NCBI RefSeq assembly: GCF_963678635.1
Contig: NC_087068.1
Coordinates: 55,646,467-55,710,466 of the forward strand
Length of the DNA stretch: 64,000 nt
Direction of reading: 5' to 3'
Source of the DNA: Symsagittifera roscoffensis
Lineage: Eukaryota; Xenacoelomorpha; Acoela; Convolutidae
Part shown: positions 28,301 to 36,377 of the stretch, piece by piece
Position numbering within the stretch: position 1 is the stretch's first letter
How the letters are laid out: each line of letters starts with the position of its first letter
Program-made: the position numbers and the translations under genes
The notes under the pieces: model-generated
The model's database searches: none
Told to the model about the DNA's origin: nothing
Seen by the model: the letters and a program-made list of their open reading frames with translations, nothing else

Positions 28301-30798
28301 GGAATAGAAACTACTCCTATAATCGAAATAGAAGTTATTCAAACAACCGAAACCAGAATTACCCGAACAATCAATCAAGGAATAACTCATATAATAGATC
28401 GAACTATAACAGACCAAACAACAATTATCAAAACAGATCGCGAAATAATTCACAAAATCGACACTCAAGTTATAATAATCGTTATAGAAATTATTCCCAA
28501 TCACCACACCGGAATAATAATAACTATAATAATTCTAATAATCGCCACAGAAGTAGTACACCTAAACATCAAAGACAAATCAATCAAGTACAATCTAACC
28601 CAGAAACAACATCAGACCCTCCAGGTATTGATGACACAGTAACTGATACGTTACAACTCAATCAAATAAACTGTACATCATCAGATTCAGAAAGTGATAC
28701 TGAAAACACTCTTTCTATCAATATGATAAAAGTCGAAAATGACTATGAATCTGTCATATATGAACAACCCTTTTCATCACACATATATGAAAATCAATCA
28801 GAATTTCTTCAAAATTATTACACTACACCCATAAATTCCACACCAACGACACAAGAAACAAATGAGATTAACACTACAAATCAAACCAATAAAAATACCA
28901 AAACAAAATGCTTGAATACAAACCACATTTATCAAAATATACAAAAAGAACAACCCAAAGAAAAAATTTGGACAATACCATTTCTCTTAGAAAGCCCAAG
29001 AAATAAAGAATTTCAACCACCAGACCTTGAAATAGATTTTTTAATTGATTCAGGAGCAGAATCAAACATAATAAACATCCCCACATGGAATGAAATAAAA
29101 ACTTTACACCCAAAGCTAACACCTCTTGAAACCTCCAGTAAGTTAGCAACAGCACAAGGATCAACATTGATAAACTACGGAAAAATCCAATTATTTCTCC
29201 TCCCCACCAGAACAATGGAACAAAGCAAAATTTTAAATAAGCCATTTAAACAAATATTCCATATCACTGACATTAAATATAATATCATTGGAATACCATT
29301 TATTTCGAAGTATATACCAACAATTAACATACTAAATAGTAAAATATTAATCAAAGATAAATATACAAAAACAAAAGAAACATCCTTAACATTTTTTCAA
29401 AGATTAAATAAACAACCACCATTCTTTTCAAAATTCTACCCGATATTTAACCAACAAAGAAAACACCTAAAACCACTATCAGGAAATATCTATAATTTTT
29501 CAATCAAACAAGTTCACCAATATGATAAAGAACAAAACAAACAAAAATTTTATATGTCAGAATTTGAATTCAAACCTATTCACAAATTTTTCAAAATCAC
29601 AATCTCATCCATAAAATATTTGAAAAATTCGAATTCCGATATCATTTCCTTACATGTCTATAACAACACACCTTACCAAGTAACATTACCTTTAGGACTT
29701 TTAGGATATTGTGAAACCAACGCTACAATATCACCAATACACGAAAAAGCCTATCGCGTAAATAATATACTCCAATTACTAGATATTTGCCAATCTACAA
29801 TTCTTAATGAAGAATTATCTATAAATAATATAATAAGTAACGAAAACAGAAATACGGATTATTTCACAAAAACTCCATATTTCAAACCTACATTCAACAT
29901 AAGTAACTACACAGAGAACCAACAAAAATTTTTAACAATGTTTAATTTCCAACATTCACAAATAACACAAGACGAATTCGAAAAATTAGCCAAACAGCTA
30001 ATTAAATATTCATCAGTCTATGCAACATCAAAATTCGATGTTGGAAAAATCAGTTCATCACTACATCTCCCGTTAAAACCAGACGCAGTTTTCAAAAAAC
30101 AGAGAGCAAGTAAAGTACCAATTCACTTACATGATAAAGTAAACAGATTACTCGACATTTTAGAACAATACAACATTATATCACCAGTAAACAAAGAAGA
30201 ACAACCAAAAGGCAACACATTTATCAACCCCGTTATCATTCTAGCTAAAGGAGAATCATTAAAAATCGTTCTCGACGCTAGATACCTCAATTCACTCATA
30301 GATGAATCAAAATGTAATTGGTCCATTGAACCAATACAAGTTATTTTAACAAAAATAAACGGCAAATACTTTACAACCGCCGATATGAATAGTGCATACA
30401 ATCAAATGCCACTAGATGAACAATCACGACGTTTAACACAATTTGTTATCGGAAACCAACAATATGAATTCAACCGCTTATTCTATGGAATATCCATAGG
30501 ACCAGCAGCATTTTCAGCTTTTATGAGCAAAATTTTTAGACCACTAATACTCAAGAAAAACGCAATCACCTATTTAGACGATGTTTTTATGCAATCACAA
30601 ACAAAAGACGAGATGTTCAATGTTTTAGAAAAATATCACCAAATACTTCAGAACGAAAATCTGAAGGCCGCCCCCGATAAATCACACTTCTTTTTGACAA
30701 GAGTTAAATTCTTAGGACATAATATAGAAAGAAAAACAATCACTCCATTGAAATCACGCATTGACGCTATTCAAAAAACTTCAACCACCAACAAATAA
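25363..30798 (+). CDS. Gag-protease-reverse transcriptase frame, 1,811 aa
   Basis: It encodes a long N-terminal region, a capsid-like Gag domain (about 597-760), one CCHC knuckle CNYCRRYGHSISEC (about 842-855) and a strongly Asn/Tyr/Arg/Ser-rich stretch (about 925-1070, repeated SRNNSYNR-like units). A retropepsin-like LIDSGAE follows near 1228. The reverse transcriptase has the LDARYLN, TTADMNSAYNQ and YLDD (about 1736) blocks. The frame stops after the RT thumb-connection region. The sequence that should follow continues in the +1 frame from about 30772. The RT is of Ty3/gypsy type but quite diverged from the element at 0.5-10 kb. Confidence 0.92.
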   Translation: MSSTHTPGEETPDDDEIFPFIVDADTDRGQHIFCQNLLVNLFEPGISPCKTEFPDVKIKRQIIDHYLKDICNITQQYGIYSIEFTSPNHNNRKYTIQTDDLDLEFSKVFSEYIKSIQYHNSQRANSIFTNEVFAIIYSYISILENEIPITNVTPTETSKHLRVRHEITLLSSYLNIIKENFTKDDVSQHTKHDLQKILAWFIIDYFTHNIDLIAQARKNFRPQNSNDDTAITEQSDYVWDPEWSHPAFISFPQSISSQAISTISYIRDYVKVIPLTIDATPLNYNTFLPDTQNNSLNSTVIHNENLNGTRNLTQQDIQTPSHFINEEIVHTTTTQQSISPIRPNLTTPRNTNPSQTQVTLQSTVKPSVAPKYSHMDYQTYRPMTIPSKTHKTFTRNNFTDHNYNYTHPSKTYNQPQRNFNQYTRSRNWDNPMTQPNSINFQTNPPQDHSENYPFFQQNKNKKQLSYQMDYLSSDDDFLQPDIFAPNTQEYRRQRIQRIRTNHRNFSPQPIDAQHQQPIQQQNLINTQSFQPIQQQNPMTAHSYQASQMQNEIPLPYYLQQHEITRNQLSNFSQMPNAAESLQMTMNPYLMGGSSITSNKPLMVFTGTDPEYSVEDYLNAVTANLILNIGPEPINTPLHQNWIHRRTALIQTTLDGAAQKWFSVLPLEIKSNWKRFTQEFSKMFDSERNKQQQRVLCNEIRRLPNETIKQIAVRIETLVRKAYSLNTHDYKNTKMTEILMMTLTPQLRKIAIKKRASHPSSIREPDLDFRKLVDKLEQAEITMKLEETENLKLQYVNRIETTPTNINNIQESETDLVEKITEILNIYEKNPNFKGKPSFKKWCNYCRRYGHSISECRQKQQDNQNKPQKYKEPNKSFYQYMKKDQNLPNKTVHSNNSSGKPLPNNTNYTRNQSPYNSSYRGRSPERRNTQNSSQNHYNRPNSRSNYSRSNSNTERFVSRSNSQSRNNYYPNNQSRNSSYNRNRNYSYNRNRSYSNNRNQNYPNNQSRNNSYNRSNYNRPNNNYQNRSRNNSQNRHSSYNNRYRNYSQSPHRNNNNYNNSNNRHRSSTPKHQRQINQVQSNPETTSDPPGIDDTVTDTLQLNQINCTSSDSESDTENTLSINMIKVENDYESVIYEQPFSSHIYENQSEFLQNYYTTPINSTPTTQETNEINTTNQTNKNTKTKCLNTNHIYQNIQKEQPKEKIWTIPFLLESPRNKEFQPPDLEIDFLIDSGAESNIINIPTWNEIKTLHPKLTPLETSSKLATAQGSTLINYGKIQLFLLPTRTMEQSKILNKPFKQIFHITDIKYNIIGIPFISKYIPTINILNSKILIKDKYTKTKETSLTFFQRLNKQPPFFSKFYPIFNQQRKHLKPLSGNIYNFSIKQVHQYDKEQNKQKFYMSEFEFKPIHKFFKITISSIKYLKNSNSDIISLHVYNNTPYQVTLPLGLLGYCETNATISPIHEKAYRVNNILQLLDICQSTILNEELSINNIISNENRNTDYFTKTPYFKPTFNISNYTENQQKFLTMFNFQHSQITQDEFEKLAKQLIKYSSVYATSKFDVGKISSSLHLPLKPDAVFKKQRASKVPIHLHDKVNRLLDILEQYNIISPVNKEEQPKGNTFINPVIILAKGESLKIVLDARYLNSLIDESKCNWSIEPIQVILTKINGKYFTTADMNSAYNQMPLDEQSRRLTQFVIGNQQYEFNRLFYGISIGPAAFSAFMSKIFRPLILKKNAITYLDDVFMQSQTKDEMFNVLEKYHQILQNENLKAAPDKSHFFLTRVKFLGHNIERKTITPLKSRIDAIQKTSTTNK

Positions 30799-33586
30799 AA
30801 AGAAAATCCAAGAATTTCTTGGAATGTTAAACTTTTTAAGTAAATATGTTTATAAAATGCAATTATATCTACGACCATTTTATAACATCCTTAGACAACA
30901 AAATAATTTTGAATGGAACACAGAACATCAAACACGATTTGAAGAAGTAAAGAAACTTTTAACTGAACAAATTTCAAACACAATTCCAGATTCAAATCAA
31001 CCATTTTATGCAATGTGCGATGCTTCGAACTTTGGCATCGGTGCAGCACTATTACAATCACATAATGGTACAAATAAAATGAACCTCATATCAGCAAATT
31101 CTCGATTATTCACTCAAGCAGAGCTACGACTCTCAACTCTAATGAGAGAATGTACAGCCATAATATATACACTGACAGAATATGAATTTCTGATACTTGG
31201 ATCAAAACATCCAACAGTTCTATTCACAGACCATAAACCAATCATCTTTCTCTTTACACAAAAATCTAACCCAAACCACCGAGTTTACAGATTTCAACTA
31301 ATTCTAATGAAATTTCCAAACTTACATATAGTTTGGACTGCAGGAAAAAATCTTGCATTACCAGACACCTTAAGTCGAAATACACCACCTGAATTACTTA
31401 CACGAAAAACAACAGTTGAAATACCCAAAAACATAAAATTCTACCTTGCAGAAAACGAAACATCACCCCGATTGGAATGCAAATATGCAGTAAAAACTGA
31501 TATTGAACAATCACAAATAAATAGTTTACAACATTTCCCACTTTATTTAGATTGTCAAAATAATCATTATGAAGTTGATTTACTTGGAACATCAACTTTC
31601 AAACCAATCCCATATTCTCAATGGATAAAAAATAACACCCAACAAAAACGAACAAAACAACACCCGCCTAAAAAAGACCATTTTCCACTAATTGAAAAAG
31701 AAGATTTAACTGATAAAATAAATTTATCAGGACCACAAACAAATGATTCAAAATACACAATAAATCAAGTTTTTGACCTTCACGACCCACTTGATACAAT
31801 ACCTTTATCTAAATTAGAAATCGAAAACATTTTTCTCCCCCCAACAGAAACAATTACAATTTCAACACTGAAACAATATCAAAACCTTGACCCAGTAATT
31901 CGACAACTGAAATCATGGCACAAATATAAAACTAAACCTATCAAAGCAGATTCAACCATTCTAGGAAACAAAACACTCCTCCGATACTTTCGCAAATTTA
32001 ACAACACAACAATTAACGAAAATACAGACCTTTTAGAGTATAACCTGAATGAATCTACAGTTCCATGTCTCCCTTTAAGTATGATTCTTATAGCTTTTAA
32101 TATTTCACATACACAAAATATCAAAGGACACTCTGGATCAGAGAAAACATATTCAAATTTTATACAAAACTTTTATTTCCCAAATGCACCAATTTGGATA
32201 AAAGTACTATGCAATGACTGTATAGTATGTCAACTAAATAAACCTTACCCAAATCAAAAACAAATAGCACAAAAACAAGATTTTAAAGGACAAAGCTTGT
32301 ACTTTAACCATCGTATCTCATTTGATACTAAAGGACCAATTTCACCCTCATCCGAAGGAAACTCCTACATTATGGTAATTGTTGACGCATTTACACATTA
32401 TGTAGCACTTAACCCAGTACCACATTGTAACGCTTATTACGCTTACACAACACTCTATGAACACTGGATAGCAAAATTCGGACTACCAGAAATTTTAGTT
32501 ACAGACAACGGTACAGAATTCATAAATAATGAAATTATCACACTATGTCATTTATATAACATTAAACACAAACCACGTACATCTCATGCACCTTGGACAA
32601 ACGGCTTAGTCGAAGGTATGAACCGTTCATTACAAGAATATCTTAGATGTATCATCAACGGAAATGATACAAAATATACCGAATGGTCAGCAGATGTAAA
32701 ATTATTTCCCTTAGCGTATAATTCACAAATTACGACAACTTTAGGAATGTCACCATACGAAATGGTTTTTAACCAAAAGCCACGCAAACCAATAATGTTT
32801 ACAGCAAATTCTCATAAAAACGCACAAGGTTATTGTCAACCAAATAAAGACTCAATTTGTTATAACCTACCTTTACATACACACGATGAAGATCATTTTC
32901 ATCACCCACAAATTCTTAAACTAGCCTCCGGTACACACACCGAATGGATTCTAAATAGAGATAAAAAACACAATGAAATTTATCAAAAAATAACAAAAAA
33001 GTTATTACAAAGACAAAACATTAATGAACAAATCAATTCACGTTTTACACCAGCCTCCGAATTAAAAATTGGAACATTTGTTTTAATACCTAATTTTAAT
33101 ACTCAAAAAGGAATTTCTAAAAAATTACAACCCCTTCGAAAAGGACCATACCAAATAATTGCAAAACCCACTGATGTCACATATAAAATTACCGACTCAA
33201 ACAAAAAAGAAATCGTTCAACATCGAAACAACCTATTACCTTATTACCCAAAAGAATACGCACTCCGCGAATTAACTCAATTATATTCTTTCACAGGATT
33301 AAAAATCATTCAAAATGAACCACATCTGAAAAACACAGAACAAAATGATAACCCCACCGAAAATCAAAACACAAAACCAACCGCCACCAAAAACAATACA
33401 CCAAACCATAAAGAATCTCCAAAACAAAGAAAAAATAGAAAAATGACCGAACAAATAATACCCCAAGAACAAATCGACAAATCAGAAAATAGAAAAACAA
33501 CAAGACTCCGAAATCAACCACGTAAAAACTATAAAATATTCATCCCCCAATCTAAAATTTTAAAGAAAGTGGAATTTCAAAAGTAA
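30761..33586 (+). CDS. RNase H-integrase frame of the same Pol, about 940 aa
   Basis: It continues Pol in the +1 frame relative to 25363-30798, with 38 nt of overlap around an A6 run (30773-30778). It has no natural ATG at its start, so it is presumably made by frameshifting, by slippage, or was broken by one inserted A. It contains the connection motif IQEFLGMLNFLSKYV, RNase H (MCDASNFGIGAALLQ) and an integrase HHCC finger (H...GHSG...CNDCIVC, about 32105-32232). The catalytic core has D, D and E in SFDTKG, VTDNGTEF and GLVEGMNR. The C-terminal 120 residues are Asn/Lys-rich and basic. Confidence 0.9.
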   Translation: MTLFKKLQPPTNKKKIQEFLGMLNFLSKYVYKMQLYLRPFYNILRQQNNFEWNTEHQTRFEEVKKLLTEQISNTIPDSNQPFYAMCDASNFGIGAALLQSHNGTNKMNLISANSRLFTQAELRLSTLMRECTAIIYTLTEYEFLILGSKHPTVLFTDHKPIIFLFTQKSNPNHRVYRFQLILMKFPNLHIVWTAGKNLALPDTLSRNTPPELLTRKTTVEIPKNIKFYLAENETSPRLECKYAVKTDIEQSQINSLQHFPLYLDCQNNHYEVDLLGTSTFKPIPYSQWIKNNTQQKRTKQHPPKKDHFPLIEKEDLTDKINLSGPQTNDSKYTINQVFDLHDPLDTIPLSKLEIENIFLPPTETITISTLKQYQNLDPVIRQLKSWHKYKTKPIKADSTILGNKTLLRYFRKFNNTTINENTDLLEYNLNESTVPCLPLSMILIAFNISHTQNIKGHSGSEKTYSNFIQNFYFPNAPIWIKVLCNDCIVCQLNKPYPNQKQIAQKQDFKGQSLYFNHRISFDTKGPISPSSEGNSYIMVIVDAFTHYVALNPVPHCNAYYAYTTLYEHWIAKFGLPEILVTDNGTEFINNEIITLCHLYNIKHKPRTSHAPWTNGLVEGMNRSLQEYLRCIINGNDTKYTEWSADVKLFPLAYNSQITTTLGMSPYEMVFNQKPRKPIMFTANSHKNAQGYCQPNKDSICYNLPLHTHDEDHFHHPQILKLASGTHTEWILNRDKKHNEIYQKITKKLLQRQNINEQINSRFTPASELKIGTFVLIPNFNTQKGISKKLQPLRKGPYQIIAKPTDVTYKITDSNKKEIVQHRNNLLPYYPKEYALRELTQLYSFTGLKIIQNEPHLKNTEQNDNPTENQNTKPTATKNNTPNHKESPKQRKNRKMTEQIIPQEQIDKSENRKTTRLRNQPRKNYKIFIPQSKILKKVEFQK

Positions 33587-34184
33587 TTTTAACATTATAC
33601 TTCACTATCTTGAAACCTTCAAAACATTTTTCATTTACATTTTTCAAAATAACATGCTGACAAGTACGTAATAATTCTAGTTCAAAATAAACCAATAGGA
33701 TTCATCCAATCCGTCACTTTCTCTAACTCAAACTAAGACCAATTAGACGAATCATATAGAACTCCAGGCACATCTATAACTATAACTTTACGACCTCCAG
33801 GTCAAAAATAAGCAAACCACTCCAACTTGACAACTAAAATAAATATCACCATAATACCGTACCCCTCCCTTATCTAATAACCCAAAGATCAACAATATTT
33901 CCCCAACTCAGACCACGAATACCCCCAAAGCAAATTTGTTAACTTAGCCTAAAGTAACAAAATGAACATTTTAATTAGCCTAAAGTATAAAAATCTCACC
34001 ATACCCCGGATCATTTGACAAACAAAAATAAAGAAAAAGACGACCTCCCAGTCACCATGAAAATTGCCCCCAACAATTTTTTACAAAACTCAACCCACTT
34101 GTCAAAAAACTAATAAATAATCCGACCACACTAGAAAATCGCCTCAAACAGCAAAAAATATTCGACCAAGAGATCATTTCTTAA
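33587..34184 (+). other. Noncoding spacer between pol and the downstream frames
   Basis: About 600 bp, AT-rich, with several CTCCAGG/CCTCCAGG strings (about 33761, 33786). I see no gene. A splice acceptor for a subgenomic env mRNA could lie here or just downstream; none is decisive. Confidence 0.4.
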
Positions 34185-34415
34185 ATGCTCTTCTCTCAAT
34201 CAGTTACTCAAATACTCATAAATCTTAAACATTTTTTTACAATACTTGAAACCTTTATAATATTTCTTTTTGATATACTTGAATCTTTTCTAATAATCCT
34301 AATCATTTTTTGTAACATTTTTTTAATTTTCTACACTATACTCGAACTATTCCTCCAACTTTCCAAAACCCTTGATTACATCCACAGGTACGAGTCATAT
34401 AACTTGTCTAAATGA
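34185..34415 (+). CDS. Small hydrophobic frame, 76 codons
   Basis: Mostly Phe/Ile/Leu from residue 15 to 62 (about two membrane spans), lying between pol and env of the LTR element. Its TGA overlaps the next frame's ATG (ATGA at 34412-34415). Whether it is translated is unknown. The AT-rich sequence makes chance hydrophobic frames likely, but the coupled stop/start is suggestive. Neither a promoter nor a ribosome-recruiting signal is visible. Confidence 0.35.
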   Translation: MLFSQSVTQILINLKHFFTILETFIIFLFDILESFLIILIIFCNIFLIFYTILELFLQLSKTLDYIHRYESYNLSK

Positions 34416-34600
34416 TACGAACAATTTTCAGTAGAACCGATATTTTTTTATTGTTTGTAATTTTCATAACATTTTTATCATCCCTCATTTTGACAATATG
34501 TAAATGTATAAAGAAAGCAATCTTCACATTTGCCCTAGCAACAATCCTTCTAATTCTTTTTTTGGAAGAATACTATAATAAACATAAACCTTCCCACTAA
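34412..34600 (+). CDS. Small membrane-protein-like frame, 62 codons
   Basis: It begins at the ATG of the ATGA overlap with the preceding frame. It has two hydrophobic segments (about 11-30 and 37-53) split by a Cys-Lys-rich turn (CKCIKKA), a viroporin-like layout. No family can be named from sequence alone. It ends 5 bp before the 379-codon frame opens. Confidence 0.35.
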   Translation: MIRTIFSRTDIFLLFVIFITFLSSLILTICKCIKKAIFTFALATILLILFLEEYYNKHKPSH

Positions 34601-34605
34601 AGTAA

Positions 34606-35742
34606 CAATTCAAAAATCCATCAAAAATTGCTACCCAACAGTCACAGAATCAGTCTTCACCGACATCATCCCAAGATAACCAAACACCACCTTCAACTAC
34701 TCAAAATCCTCAAACATCTACACGAATTTCTTTTCAAGACAATCCATACACTTTTGAAGAGCGACATGCTCGTTTATCAGAACCACTAGAACCAGTTCAA
34801 CGACAAGCACCTTTAAGCGAACCAACATATAACCTATACCCAACACTACCACAAGAACTAAATAGAATAAGAAATTCTAGTCAAAACCAAAATACAGTCG
34901 AAATAAATAGACAAATTATACATCCTCGACGAAACAGAAATTTTCAAACTCCCCGAGTTCATTTTGATATACCTCAATCCCCATCACAAAACACTCCAGA
35001 AAACCCCATTGGTATATTACCAGAAACCCCTACGCTTCTTTCACAACGTAGCACCTCAAGCCTACCATCAGATTACTTAGGTTCAACATCAACATCTGAG
35101 CAAATACGTGAAAATCCTTTCAACCCCACAAACCAAACATCACGATTTCCATATTGGACTACACATTCATTTACACAAGGTGAACCAAATTTAGTCAATG
35201 ACCCCATAGATATTTCTACGGATACAACAACATCCTCATCACTACCAGAAACATTATCACTACCATCAACACCATCAATAAGCCAGTTTTCACCACCACC
35301 CTTTAATTTAAATTTTCCAAATAATCTCGACGCCAGATATCGAGAACAATCATCAATAAATATTCCTTTAAGACTAGATTGGAATACATTTACAGCACCT
35401 CCACCACTATTTGGACAACATCAAGAAAGTAACCGCCTTCATAACTGGGCACTTAATAGATTACAATATCGCCAAGATATTCACAACGATATCCGTGATC
35501 ACAATATTCAAATACTCCAACAAAACAGTTTACAATTAAAGTTTGAAATCACAGTTAAGTTAAATAATATTACCCAACATCCCTACCCATTAAATCCACC
35601 TAACATAACAGCTCAATCACTACCACCACCGTTTATAACTACTGAAGTAATATACAAATACGACAGATATACCAAAAACACAATTGGCTACATTACATTT
35701 TATAATCCGTACTCAGGATTATCATACACATGTATATTCTAA
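34606..35742 (+). CDS. 379-codon open frame without ATG, element accessory protein
   Basis: A frame opens after TAA at 34603-34605 and runs without ATG to TAA at 35740-35742. The first 230 codons are Pro/Ser/Thr/Gln-rich. The last 110 look folded (LDWNTFTAPPPLFGQ, LKFEITVKLNNITQ, EVIYKYDRY, GYITFYNPYSGLSY). Absence of stops over 1.1 kb of AT-rich DNA and protein-like composition argue that it is coding. With no start codon it must be reached by splicing, frameshifting from the preceding small frame, or a non-AUG start. It overlaps the Env start by 13 nt. Confidence 0.6.
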   Translation, partial: QFKNPSKIATQQSQNQSSPTSSQDNQTPPSTTQNPQTSTRISFQDNPYTFEERHARLSEPLEPVQRQAPLSEPTYNLYPTLPQELNRIRNSSQNQNTVEINRQIIHPRRNRNFQTPRVHFDIPQSPSQNTPENPIGILPETPTLLSQRSTSSLPSDYLGSTSTSEQIRENPFNPTNQTSRFPYWTTHSFTQGEPNLVNDPIDISTDTTTSSSLPETLSLPSTPSISQFSPPPFNLNFPNNLDARYREQSSINIPLRLDWNTFTAPPPLFGQHQESNRLHNWALNRLQYRQDIHNDIRDHNIQILQQNSLQLKFEITVKLNNITQHPYPLNPPNITAQSLPPPFITTEVIYKYDRYTKNTIGYITFYNPYSGLSYTCIF

Positions 35743-36377
35743 AATTATTAATTTTTCTCCAACTCCTTTTTCTAGTAATCTCAAATCAAAATATAAACCC
35801 TTCTCCTCGTACAGGACCACAAGATTTATTAGTAACACATTACGATTGTGAAGAAAATGAACAAAAAACACTACATAAATATGCAATAAATCAAGTATCA
35901 CAATGTGAAACAGAACCACAAGCTATAGAAACCACAGATGTAATAGCAACACTCTATTCAAAAGCCCGAGCAACAACAGTTACAGGTTATAAATTCACAG
36001 CAACATTTTCCGAAAAGAAAGTACATTGTTCACAAGTCTCGAACGGAAACAAAAACCGACTTGACCATGAATCATTCTATCAGAGTAATATAGAACGTCT
36101 TTTACATCTCAATCCCGACGATTGTAAAAATGAATTACTTAGACTAAACATCACACAAAATAAAAACTCCCAAAGAAAGTTAGTTAATTTTCAAGTTTTT
36201 CCAGACTCTGTACATCAATCACAACTTGAAAGACACCAAGGACATATAAAACTAGACGAAAAATACCCGTATAACGGCGCACACGGACGATTAACCTATG
36301 ACCTACACGATAAACATTGGATACCACACATTGGTATAAATGACCCATCAAACTGCAAAGCAGACACAAAAAAATAA
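35730..36377 (+). CDS. Env-like glycoprotein, N-terminal frame (215 aa)
   Basis: It starts with a typical signal peptide (LLIFLQLLFLVISNQ, residues 5-19) and contains Cys-rich ectodomain sequence with N-glycosylation sites. The frame stops at 36377 just after an A7 run (36368-36374). The ectodomain appears to continue in the +1 frame from about 36370. This is either a programmed shift or a single-base break; both parts are described separately here. Confidence 0.75.
   Translation: MYILKLLIFLQLLFLVISNQNINPSPRTGPQDLLVTHYDCEENEQKTLHKYAINQVSQCETEPQAIETTDVIATLYSKARATTVTGYKFTATFSEKKVHCSQVSNGNKNRLDHESFYQSNIERLLHLNPDDCKNELLRLNITQNKNSQRKLVNFQVFPDSVHQSQLERHQGHIKLDEKYPYNGAHGRLTYDLHDKHWIPHIGINDPSNCKADTKK

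Noticed and set aside
28226-28642. 138-codon frame overlapping gag-pol in another frame
   Set aside because: Its Ile/Thr-rich low complexity is a by-product of the Asn/Tyr/Arg-rich coding repeat beneath it.
25003-33521. Minus-strand Phe/Val/Leu-rich frames opposite the LTR element's genes
   Set aside because: They are antisense shadows caused by the A-rich sense strand.
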